A DNA stretch of 64,000 bases from Acridotheres tristis (taxonomy: Eukaryota > Chordata > Aves > Passeriformes > Sturnidae): assembly GCA_037013685.1 (NCBI GenBank), contig CM072885.1:64893785-64957784 (forward strand), in the 5' to 3' direction. The notes under the pieces were generated by a model, which made no database searches, was not told where the DNA came from, and saw only the letters and a program-made list of their open reading frames with translations. Of this stretch, positions 22,070-33,800 are shown in pieces. The first letter of the stretch is position 1; each line of letters begins with the position of its first letter. The translations under genes and the position numbers were made by a program.

Positions 22070-23915
22070 TCCCATCGGTATTAACAGCAGATCACTGATG
22101 AAAATGCAGAGATCCTGAGGAGAGTGAAAGGATGCGTTTGCCAACAGAAATGAAGCACTGATCAAAGGCAAATTAGATCAGCACAGAATCTGGGTCATTC
22201 CCAGGTCTAATGCAGAAAAACAGAGTGTGCAGAGAGCAGCCTTGGTATCTACATGTGTTGGCTTCCTCTGCAGCAGAGCTCAGCTAGCTTTGTCAAACCC
22301 ACTGCACAGGGCAGTGGATGTGGTTTTTGTGCAAGAGTTGAGACCAGGCTGCCTCTGTGCTCTGTTCCTCTTTTCTACCACAAGGGAATGGGGGGAGTGT
22401 TTGGTGATGTCTCACTCACATGTTACCAGCATTTCCAAAGGAGTGGGGCAAAGAACTTGTGGAAGATATTCTGCCTGACAAAACTACCACCTCAAGCATC
22501 AGATACTGACTTTTGCCAATGTAAAAGATCAAGGAGTTCCTGGCAATAAAACATGTTTCTAAAGCATGTAGGCATCTCTGCGCATTTCTGGCCTAGATAT
22601 TTTGCTTTTCCAGTCAAGGTGGCTAATGGATAAGTGTTAGTTTGTCACCTTTAGTCTGGTGCCTACACTTCCCTGAAGGGAGAAAGGGCTAATTCAGAGT
22701 TCTTTAAACCTCTTTGGTCAATCTAGAGAGGTGTGAGTGAGAACACAGTTTTACAGGTTTCCAGACCAAAGAAGCTGGGGCTCACACCTGCACAAAGGGC
22801 ACGTTCAGGCTGGACAGGCTCACTCAGGGAGACTGAGTAAAAGCTGTCAGCTGGAACAAACACCATGCAGATCCATAGCACGCTCAGTCCTTTCCCAGGA
22901 AAAGGCAGAGCAGGTCTTTGGGTCACTTTTTGCATGTAGGGAAGAGGAAAGTTTATTAGACACTGAGGATGCTGGACATTCCCATGGGAGCTTTGGCTAT
23001 TGCTGCCAAGTCCCCACAAGCTGTCACACGCTGAAAAGCAGTGGAGGCACAGCCTGGGCTGGTCAATTGGAACCCAGTCAGGTCAGAGCTCAGGGAAAGC
23101 AGAGCATGGGGACACCGAGGTCTCCACCCTTTCTTAAATATTAATTTTCAAGTTGGAACCTCTCCTGCCACATTGTTTCCCACCAAACTCCAGGATCCCT
23201 GTGTCTGTCTCAGTTATCTCCCTTTTCCTAAGCCTCAGCCTCTCAGTCTTGGAGTCCTTTTCTGTAGCCAGTGGTGTTACAATCTCTCCAATTACTGCGG
23301 AGTTTCTGGTGCAGCAGCTGTCGTCCTGAAAGAGAAAATAATGAAGATTACAGAGCCAGGCATGTTCTTGTCATAGAAACTCCAGGAAAAAATAACTCCA
23401 GCTGCTCCCGGCAGCTTAGCACGTGTACCTGGACAGTGGCACAACCTTCTTGCCATTAGGTTGGTCTGTTAATATTCTTTCACTTACCAGTGCTAATTCC
23501 CAGGTTTAATAAGTAAATAATGACTGACTTATGATATGTTCTCACAGCCAGATGAGCACACTCTGGAAACCATGAGGCTGAAAGAAAACATTGCCTGGGG
23601 ACACTGGGGGCTCAGTACCTCTGTGTGAGCCTAGGAGATATGGGAGGAGATTTTTTTAATATTTGATTTTTAAGACTGACAAGCATACACCTTTCTTGAT
23701 TTTGTAAGGAGAAACTGTCTAGAAATCATCGAAGACATATTAATTAAAGACATTTGAATGTTTCATGTTTAGCACAGACACAAAGGTATGTGGTTACTAG
23801 TCACTAATTTTCACACATTGGTGTAAACCAAAATTTAAGGGAGCCTGGCTGAAACATCTTATCTTACTGGACAGCTCAATTCTGGTGCTTTTTGGATAAA
23901 CATTGTCACTAAGGA
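22070..23915. other. No gene recognised upstream of CYB5R3
   Basis: No CR1, LTR or convincing exon is seen. A minus-strand open block with a good acceptor near 23327 ('tattttctctttcag|gacgac') was considered, but its peptide is unknown and it was not called. Confidence 0.4.
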
Positions 23916-23919
23916 ATCT

Positions 23920-24305
23920 TTAAAGCTGAGAAAAGTGGGATTGTTCCGCCTGGAGAAGACTTCGGGGTGACCTCATTGTGGCCTGAAGGGAGCCCAAAGG
24001 AAAGATGGGGAGAGACTCTTGACAAGGGCCTGGAGTGACAGGACAAGGGGCAATGGCTTCCTCTTCACTAACACAGGAGGTTTAGATGGGATATGAGGAA
24101 GAAATTGTTCCCTGCGAGGGTGCTGAGGCCCTGGCACAGGCTGTCCAGAGCAGCTGTGGCTGCCACTGGATCCCTGGCAGTGTCCCAGGCCAGGCTGGAT
24201 GGGGCTCTGAGCAACCTGGGATAGTGGAAGGTGTCCCTGCCCATGGCAGGAGGGGTGGGACGGGATGATCTTGAAAATCCCTCCAAACTCAGAGCAGGCT
24301 GTGAT
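23920..24305 (+). mobile_element. CR1 LINE 3' end (+) abutting the CYB5R3 promoter
   Basis: Clear CR1 3' end ('gggtgacctcattgtggcc', 'gcctggagtgacaggacaag', 'gggatagtggaaggtgtccc'). Its end lies within about 30 bases of the start of the CpG island. Confidence 0.92.
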
Positions 24306-24329
24306 AATTCAGGCGGTCAATAAAGCGCA

Positions 24330-24830
24330 GAGCGGCGCTCGGGGCGCGCCGCGCCCACACAGCGCGGGGCGTCCGGGGAAACATCCCGGCCGGCACCGCG
24401 GCCATGGCGGGGCGGGGCGCGGCGTGACGTCACGAGACAGGGAGGGGAGGAGCTCAGCGCGGCGTGTGACGTCACGGGGCGGAGCGGGAGAAGGGCGGTT
24501 CGCGCTGTGCGTGACGTCACGAGGCGGGGCGGGGCGCGGTTCATCGCGGTGTGTGACGTCACGGGGCGGGGCGGGACAGGCGCGGTTCATCGCGGTGTGT
24601 GACGTGCCGGGGCGGAGCGGGGCGGTGCCCGCCGTGTGTCGGGGCAGCGATGGGGGCACAGCTCAGCGTGGTGAGTGCCGGGGGTGCGGCCGGGAGCGGG
24701 GTCCCTTCCTGCCCAAGCCCGGCTCCGCCCGCAGCGCTCCGGGCCGTGGCGGTGTCCCGGGTGTCCCCGCCGCCCGGGGACCGCGCGGTGCCGGTGCCGG
24801 TGTCCCCGCGGTTCGCCTGAGGCGCTGCGG
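24330..24830 (+). promoter_or_regulatory. CYB5R3: CpG-island promoter of CYB5R3
   Basis: An abrupt GC- and CpG-rich block surrounds the CYB5R3 start codon at 24650. It has many GC boxes (GGGGCGG) and no TATA box, as expected for a housekeeping gene. The first 300 bases upstream of the ATG contain the CRE repeat array listed separately. Confidence 0.88.
24420..24625. repeat. CYB5R3: Tandem array of five CRE/GC-box promoter repeats
   Basis: Five imperfect repeats of 42-46 bases, the best reading 'cgcggttcatcgcggtgtgt' then 'gacgtcacggggcggggcgg'. Perfect cAMP-response elements TGACGTCA lie at 24425-24432, 24467-24474, 24512-24519 and 24554-24561. The fifth copy is altered to TGACGTGC at 24600-24607. 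Each is followed by GC-rich, Sp1-like sequence. The array ends about 25-45 bases before the start codon, so it may include the transcription start. CREB/ATF binding is inferred from the motif only. Confidence 0.93.
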
Positions 24831-27800
24831 AGGCTCCAGGGCCGTGTTGGTGCCTGTGCCTGTGCTGGCTGCCTGGCCGGGGGCTTCTGCCGTCCCAGCT
24901 CCGTGGATATCTGTTGTTGTTATTGTTGTTACTGTTGTTTTTGTTATTGTTATTGTTGGAGGCTCTGAATATTTGTGGTTTTTCCCCCGTCGGAATAATT
25001 TCAGGCTGTAGGAGCGTAGGTCTAGAGTGGCTGAGGAAGAAATTCTTCCCTGTGAGGGTGGTGAGGCCCTAGCACCGATTGCCCGGAGTTGTGGCTGCCC
25101 CATCCCTGGCAGTGTCCCAGGCCAGGCTGGATGGGCCTCTGAGCAATCTGGGATAGTGGAAGGTGTCCCTGCCCACGGTTTTGGAACGAGATGATCTTTA
25201 ACACGAACCATTGCACGATTGTCTCTATGATCATGCCTGCTGAGCAGTGGGTCTGCAGCGCTGTTAGCCTCTTTTCTCAGCTGCTTGTTGCAGTTCTTTG
25301 CTCCTGTGCTCGAACACGTCTTTCTCTGGGTTTGCGAGAGGGGCAGGAGGGAGCTGCATCCAGCATGTGCTCCTTTGGGTACAGCTGCTCATAAGGTGCA
25401 CTGAACAGAGGAGATGAGGCTAAAGCCGCACAAGCGAAGAAATCCCGTTATCCTCTCGTTGGCTTCTGAAACAGATGAGTTTAGCTGAGATTATTTCAAA
25501 AGCGGAGTTTTGGAAGCCGAGGGTACGAGGATTCTCATGCCAAGGCAGGGTTTGGTCTGTGTGTTTGTAGGGCAGGGCAGTGCTGGAGTGTTGGACTGTG
25601 CTGTGCTCACCACGCCCTGGCAGTGCAGTCTCCATGGCTTTTTTCTTTGTTATCACACAGAGGCCTCTTTCCATTAATAAAAATTCCTGGTCAGTTACTA
25701 ATTCTGCCATGTCTGTTTGCAAAGATTTGTGCAGCTGGAAATGATGAGTCACAAGGTCCCCATTTAGTGATTCCCAGGCCTTGTGGTCAGCCTGTTGCTC
25801 TCTGCTGCTGGAGACCTGATGCTGTGCAGTTATCTTCATTAATATCTCGGTCTGCCTTGTGGTGAGAGTATATAGCTACTTTTAACTCAGAGAATGCTTT
25901 TCTTAGCAAGTATGACTTTTTGTAATCATTCAGCCTTCAGTTCTTCCCCTTTTTTCTGCCCACCTGGTGATAGATCTGAGTAAGGGGCTAAAATAGCTTT
26001 CTGAATTAGAGAGTGTGCTGTTTCTTTCCAGGCCAAATCCCATGAGACTTTTGCACTAATTGACCATGAATAACAAATTGCTTTCCGCAAGGTTAATGCT
26101 GTGTTAAAATTATTTCTCATTGCCTGACAACAGCAGCACTATGTTCATTTTAGATAACCACATTTGGAAATGAATCTGATTTAACTTATTTATGTCTCAT
26201 TTGAAGCACCTGCTGCAGAGTCAGCTTGCTGTTGCCACCAGACCTCACTCACATGTTAATTTCTCTTTAAGGAGCTTACTTGCTGCTCTGTCACCTTGAA
26301 CAACTTCCCTCCTTCTGCCTTTTTTTGTGACTTTTCTTCCCAGAGCTGCAGTAATCTGGTGGATCTATGAGAGTTAAGGAGTAATTTTCCTGTAAACTAC
26401 AGCTTCTTCAGAAACAACCTGTATGGAGCTATTTCAGTATTCCCAAATAAAACTGCAGTGTGTGTATGGCATGGTGTGCCCTCAGGCTGTACACAATGAT
26501 GATATATTTAAAAGCTGTATTTTAAGAAGAGAGACTTTATGCTGTCCCAGAGTTTTATTATTAATAATGTAGGAGTTTTTATAGCCGCCTGAGGGACTGC
26601 CACAGTTGCACAAATGCCATTCTAAAATACTATTCGGGTCCCTTTAAAATAAAATGAAAGTGAAAGCTAAGCAGGCAGAACTTTGAGCTCTTTTTTTTTT
26701 TTTTTTTTTTTTTTTTACTATAGTCATGCTTTTCCCCTCTCCTCTGTTGAAGTGTTGAATAATAAGTTACGGGGTCAGCGAGGATTTTTATAAGTAGTTG
26801 TGCATTTTATTCTCCTGCCCCAATGTGAAGAGAGAGTGGTGTGGTGTCAGAGCATAATCTGTTCCTGTCTTATAAGGTTTCAGATGTGGGGAAAATGATG
26901 ATAAAGGGACAAGAAGGGCTGTCCCTTGGCTGTGTCCTGCAACTTGGCAGCTTTCCCAGGGAAGAGATGCTACTCTGAGCCGGAGGGTGTGTGCATGTGC
27001 CAGCACCCAGCAGCAGTGTGGCATGGCTGGCAAAGCCCTGCTCAGCTGCCAGAGAGAGCGTGGGGTCTGTGGTCAGGTGGAGATCCTAAATTATGGGGTG
27101 GCCTGTGAAGGAGTCTGTGCAACAGGGGCCCCTATGTGCAGATGGCAGCAGCTGGGGAGCCTGGAGGGTGGGCACACTCTGCCTGGGCAAGGGATCCACC
27201 TCGTACAGGTGTGTGGGTATGGAATTCCCACTCATGGACCTTCATCCCCATCGGCGGGGAGGGGAACAGGATGAGCCCTTCAGTGCTATTTGTATGGGTC
27301 TGTGTTGATCAGTATGGTCAGCCACATATTTAGGTTGGATATTAGGAACAGGCACTTTCCCCCAAAGGATGGTTGGGCACTGGAACTCCCCAGGGAATGG
27401 TCACAGCCCCAAGCCTGACAGAGTGCAAAGGAGCATTTGGACGAATGTTCTCAGGCACAGGATGGGATTGTTGGGGTGTCCTGTGCAGGGCTGGGGGATG
27501 AACTGGATGATGCTGATGGGCCCCTCCCAACTCAGGATATTCTGTGATTCTCTGTGTATTTGGACACGTGTACTCTGTGCCTGCTGGAGATGGGGATTTG
27601 GCGTCCCTATCAGGAGACCTGGGGACATGGAGGCTGTGACAGCCTCACTTTGTGTCCAGCTGCCAGTGTGGCAGCCCCGTGCTTGTGCCTCAACACAGGA
27701 GTGATGCCATAAAGCAAATCTGTGGGTTTAGGCTTTTTTTAATATTTTTTTTTAAATAATGCTTCTTCTTACTCAAATAAACACATTCTTTTTAGTGGTC

Positions 27801-30800
27801 AGATTGCCACGGCACGGTACCCTATTCCTTGTCACCCAAATAACTCTTTCTCATTCTGCACACGTGTCTGACTCTGTTTCTGTGCTGCTGCAGTTGCGTC
27901 AGGTTGTGACATACCCACTATGGCTGATCTACAGCACCGTCATGAGGCTTTTCAGGAATCCCCAGCCTGCAATTACCCTGAAGGACCCAGAAGTGAAGTA
28001 TGCACTGAGGCTCATTGATAAGGAGGTAGGTGCACGTGTAGAGCTGAGCATGACCTCTCCGTGGGTGCTGTGAAATGCTTACAGCTTCTCAAGTCTTGGA
28101 TGATGTCCCAACGGGGTGGATACTTTTGTCCTGAGGCTAGGACTTCTTTATAAAAGCTCTTTGTGTGGTGAGTTCTGCAGTTCTGCAAGCAGCTTGTTTC
28201 TAAACAGTTTAGAGTTGAGAATGCTGCTTAGGAATGATCACACTCACAGTCAAATGTCTTATCTTGTGGAGCACATTAGCACAAATTCCCAAACTGAGCA
28301 CCACTGGCTGGGCTAAGGGACACAAGTCCTGCTGTCAGGCAGAGCAAGCAGCTTTTTCATGGTCAGTGGCATTCAACAGCAGCTGTCAGAACTACGTTGC
28401 TGCTGGTTCATACTGGTGGATACCAGTTTGTTGATACTGGTTCCTGTTACTGGATTGGTGTACTGGAATGTGTTACAGGAATAAAGATGTTTAAGTCATG
28501 CAGTCCTAACAGCACCTGAGCTGTCTCAGCTTCTCTTTCTCTCTGTTAGAAATAAAGCCTCCTGGTACAAAATTAAATTCTTGCTCAAGTGGGGTACCAG
28601 AGGAAAGTCATGATGTTTCCAGGGGTGGATCTTGCCATCAGAAATTGGTAACTAAGCTTGTGGGAAGTGAGACAAAGCCACCAAAGTTGAAAGGTATGGG
28701 TTTCCCTTGGGTAAACCAACCATCAAAAGCACGAGAGAGAAATCTTGGTTTTTCAGGTATAGAGTCACACTTGAGGATATTTTTAGTGTTGACTTTTTAA
28801 GGTTATGAGCTATTCAGAATCAGAAGACTTTGGACTGGAACAGAGCTTTGTTTGAGGTGCACTGATAACTTGGCTTTCACTGGTTCTACCAAAGGAAACA
28901 AAAGAAAAACTGTCATTTTGAATCCTGGTTTTGTGGGAACTGGGAGCTTCCCTGTGACTTGGGCTGAGCTATATTGCTGAATTTATTTCCCAGAAGTACT
29001 GCAACCACACTGTCATTATAGGCTCCCTACTTCTCATGAGGTCAGGAAAGGCTGAGGGAATTGGGATTGTTCAGCCTGGAGAGGAGAAGGCTTTGGGGTG
29101 ACCTCACTGTGGCCTTCCAGTGCCTGAAGGGAGCCACAGGAAAGATGGAGAGAGACTCTTGACAAGGGCCTGGAGTGACAGGACAAGGGGGAATGGCTCT
29201 AAAGTGACAGAGAGCAGGTTTAGATTGGATATGAGGAAGAAATTGTTCCCTGTCAGGGTGGTGAGGCCCTGGCACAGGTTTCCCAGAGAAGTTGTGGCTG
29301 CCCCTGGATCCCTGGCAGTGTCCAAGGCCAGACTGGATGGGGCTCTGAGCAACCTGGGATAGTGGAAGGTGTCTCTGCCCATGGCAGGGGGATAAACTGA
29401 GTGATCTTTAAGGTCCTTTCCACCTAAATCCTTCTATGATTGTATAATGTGTCCAAATTGAGTCTGCCACACCTGTTTTGAACAGAGTCTTGAGGCTGCT
29501 TCCTAATGCATGGCGTAGGAAAAATCTTTTATAATATAGTTAGATGTGCTAATTTAGTTCATACCTTGAATAAGCCAACAACTTCAGTTTGGTTGGTTCT
29601 ATAATGGTGTATATAATTAACTTGTTGCCTTTCAGTGGCTTTGGCAAAGCACCAGCCTGCAAAAACTTCTCCAGCTTTGCATTTGGCAAGGATGGAAGAC
29701 TCCTTGACACTGCAGCTTGAGACAGAAGTGTGTGGCCAAGGGCTTCCAGGTGCTTTGGGCAGTGCCAAAGGCCAGTGACCTCCTCCTGGAAGTGTATCCT
29801 GATCCAAGGCTGTAATCCTGCCCTGATGACACCTTGCAGAGTGGCAGGCTCAGTGTCCTGGCTGTGTGACAGAGAGAAGCACAGGCATGCTGATCTAGGT
29901 ATTGGGGATTCCCTGAGCCTCTTAGTTTCTCACAATTGCCTCATGATGCACCAAAATATTTGCGTTTAGTCACCTTCAGCTAAACTGTCTCGACTTCAAT
30001 CGGTCAGGTGATTAAGTGGCAATTCAGAGCTTAGTTCTTTCTGCATACTGTTAAAGACAGCATAATAAAAATGCAGCATTATTGGCAAAATCCAGTGATT
30101 TCCATAGAGTGCTGAAATGCCCATACAGAAACAGCAGCAGTGTTAGGTCCACATTAGTTGTCTTTCTAAAGGAATTTTCAATTGGAAGGTACTACTCTTG
30201 AATAGACATAAGTACAGAGAAGCCCTTTTGAGACTGACAACCAGTTCCCTTCTTCCTTCAAGATTTGCTTTAAATTGAGGTACTGTGAAGAAAATTTCAT
30301 CACTATGACCGTAGTAAGGGAAGATGAGACAAACTGTGAGGAAGAAATAGGTCTCCATTGGCTACTTTAAAAACAGTTAAGCAAACAAAATAAGGATTAC
30401 AACAACAGAGTCACTGGGTGAGGAATTTGGCTGTATGCTGTTTCTTTCTTTTTTTTTTTTTTTTTGCTGTGTCTTTTGCTCCTGTGAATATGATATGATT
30501 TTTCAAATATAAAACTTACATAATATAAGAAAAAATGTTTAATTATTTATTGCCAAGATTTTATTCAAGGTGTGACTTTGCTAAAGATTAGATTAATTAT
30601 CCCATCAGGACTGCATATATTGTCATAATTTTGTTCATATGTAAGTACAGTGCTCTTTTCAATTTCATTTAGGGATTAATTCGGGTTAATTAATTTAATT
30701 AATTTTAATTAATTAAAATTAATTTTTACAGGGAAAATATTTTTAAGGACCTTACCACAGCAAAACCAGGTTGCTACTTCCATTGAAATGATTAATTAAT

Positions 30801-33800
30801 CTGATTTTGAGAAATGAAAATCAGAATGCTTTGTCCTTGAACTGTTGCCTATTTAAACTTGAAATGAGAATTGAAGAGCTAATTAATTTTTATCTTGAGG
30901 CCTTCTCACAGAAGGCAGTGTAAATGTCCATAATATTTGAAAGTTATCACTTAGTCTTAATCTGCACACAACGGTCATTAAGTGTCATTAATTCCTAATC
31001 CTGCAGGATGCCAGACTTGTCTTGTTTTAGAAGTAAAATCACAAACATTAAATCCCAACAATAGAGCTGACTGTTCCTTTGATTTTCCTCTTTCAGGAAG
31101 TTAGTCATGACACAAAGAGATTTCGATTTGCTCTCCCTTCCATGGAGCACGTTCTGGGTCTCCCTCTAGGTATGTTCCTTATGAAGAATCCAAGTGTTGC
31201 TTGCATTAATTATACAAGAGATTTTGTGGGGGTTTTTCCCCCTACGTTTTGAATTTGGAATACTGCTCGTGTGGCTGGAGCTGTTAGTGAGAGCTCTGCA
31301 AGGTTATCCTCGTGCTGTGAGTAATCTACAGTGTACAGAGTGAACATCCAGCTTGTTTCTTTGGAGAGAGTAGGAACAAACACACGTCTTCACTTGTACT
31401 TTTCCAGTCTCAGCTTTCCAGCATGTGTTATTCCTGTGGGGCTGAATCTCTGCAGTCCTTTTCCATGCCTCGAGGCACCACTCACATCCACTTCTCCTCT
31501 AACCCTGTGGTTTACCAGATGATCTCCTCACTTCTGAATTTCATGGAACTTTTGAATCACCCAGGGATAGATGTTTCCAAAGGCTCTGCCACGGGGTGTG
31601 GTGCCTTCCATAACAGCTTAGTGCCATTGTTTCCTCCTGCTTGTATAAAGAGCATTTAATTGTGATTTGTATTTAATAGGACTTCCACTTTAACAAGCTA
31701 CTACAGTGATCCCTGCGTGGTTGTTGTCAGCACCTTTTCCAGGTGTTAAGTTCCTTCTTGTTTGGGGTGTTAGAAGTCTCTTGATCTTTTTAGTAGCCAT
31801 GAAAGCAAAGCTCCTTTCCCTGGCTTGCCCAAAATGGACATTGAAGAGTGGTTTGCAGAGTGAGACTTGGCAAGCAGAGAGAGCTGAAAGCTGCAGAGGA
31901 TGGAAAAGCAGCTGGGAGCAGCAGAGCTGCAGTTGGGTGGCAGATGATGTTGATTCCAGCACCAGCATTTGTCTTTTATTACCCAAAGCACTGAAAGCTT
32001 CATTCTGAGGGAGAGGGTTGTATGTGGCCCCATGTCCTGTCAGGGTGGAGTAAAGCTCTAACAGGTGAGGGCATGAGGCATGTTTTCTCTCTGGGAGGGG
32101 CACCTTTTCTCCTTTGTACCAGTTCTTGTGAGATGTGCCCCAGCAGCAGCCTCACTGTGCAGGCTGACAGTCTGCAGTGGTCACCAGGGGTCTGTGGGTG
32201 TGTGCCTGCAGCCACTTTTGCCCTAGAGAAGGAGCAGGAGCTCCCTGCTGCAGCTCCCTCCAGCATGTCTGTAGGCTGTGCTGGGGCATTACTGCAATAT
32301 GATGTCCATGTAAAGCTTCAGGTGAGTTATGGTTGCTCATATTCCCCAAGTCCCCAGGTAGCACATCTTCCTTCACCTAGCACTCTGTAATCCTTCTGAA
32401 GTGAGGAATTAACCATGCCTGAAGGGTCAGCTGCTTCTGGAGCTAATGTAATATGGTTATTATGATCATTTGCAAAGCAGCTCCTGGTAAAATCCTCTCT
32501 TTGTGTTCCTGTAACAGGCAGAGGAGTTGTGCCATCATTGGAGATGCTTTGTTCTGTTGACCTAATGGTGATAAAAAAACAAAACTCAAAATCTCTCACT
32601 CCCCCCTGGTTAATCTTCACTTGGGTGTCTTCAGAATGCTGGAATTTTATAGGAAAACCTTCCATAGAAGCTAGTTCTTCTCTTGCTTTTTTCAGAAAAA
32701 AAAAAAAAAAGATGTAGATATTGAGAAGAGAACCTGTTGTAGAGAGCTCAGAGGATGTGTGACAGATGGAAATGTGTTTGCTGCAGTCACATGTTAAGCT
32801 GGAGGAATAGCAGGGTTAGAAAAGTGCTTTGTGTCTGGGCAGCCTTAGCAAAGGCAGCTGGAGAGCTGCTGGAAGACATGAGGTGTCTGTGGTCAAAGCA
32901 AGAACAGCTACAAACTCAGTTTTAACTAAACTCTGGCAGTTTACAACCGATACATTTTAATAAAGACCTGTGAACAGCACTGGACAGTTTTCCCCTCCTG
33001 TGTCCCTTTTATTTGCCTGTACAGGAGAGACAATCCCATCCTTTGAAAGACCACAGGTACAGTTCAGGCTTTGGTAAATGTAAATGCATGAAGTTATGAT
33101 TGACACACAGAATTAGCAGTGGAGTTGTCTGTCCTTCCAGGTAGATCTGTGCATGACTAACAATTCTGGCAAGGTGTTGCAGTGTCAGGAAAATAAGAAA
33201 GGAAGAAGTGATGCCCCTAAAGAAGGTAGTTAGAGCTTTGAGGCTGCATTTCAGTCCATGCCAACTCAGCACATCCACTGAAAGAAAATATTATGAAAGA
33301 AAACTAATTTTGGGGTTTTTTTCCCCTGCAACAGGGCAGCACATCTACCTGTCTGCACGGATTGATGGAGCTCTGGTTGTCAGACCTTACACTCCAGTTT
33401 CCAGTGATGATGACAAGGGCTTTGTGGATCTTGTTGTCAAGGTGAGAATGTCACACTCTCTTCCTAGGCTGGGCAGCTTCTGAGCCACCTTTACAGTGCC
33501 TTGATGTGAAGTTTGGTGTGCTGACTTCTCTTCAGGACTGTGCCATTACCTACAGCCCACATGGCATTTTGCTGCCACTTCTTTAGTGAGGTTGTCTCAT
33601 GAGATGCTGTGTCATTTTCCACTCTCTCTGTAGACCTGTAGATGTTTATATGCTTTTTAATCCTTCTGGAATAAGGAATTAGCCTTGCCTGAATGGGCAG
33701 CTGCTTCTGAAGCTAATGGAGTTTGGTCATTATGCTCACTGAGGGTGCTGGTCATTATCATTACTGATCCAGGCAGTGGAAATGATTGATTTAATTGGTA

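Noticed and set aside
23140..23327. Minus-strand open block with a good acceptor (DDSCCTRNSAVIGEIV...)
   Set aside because: No recognisable protein, no partner exon with matching phase, and the frame stops soon after. Kept as unassigned.
24425..24607. CRISPR-like regular spacing of identical motifs
   Set aside because: This is a vertebrate promoter minisatellite. The units are GC-rich CRE and GC-box sequence, not repeats with unique spacers.
24265..25011. 248-codon open frame over the CYB5R3 promoter
   Set aside because: It is a by-product of the GC-rich CRE repeats and crosses the true exon 1 in a different frame.
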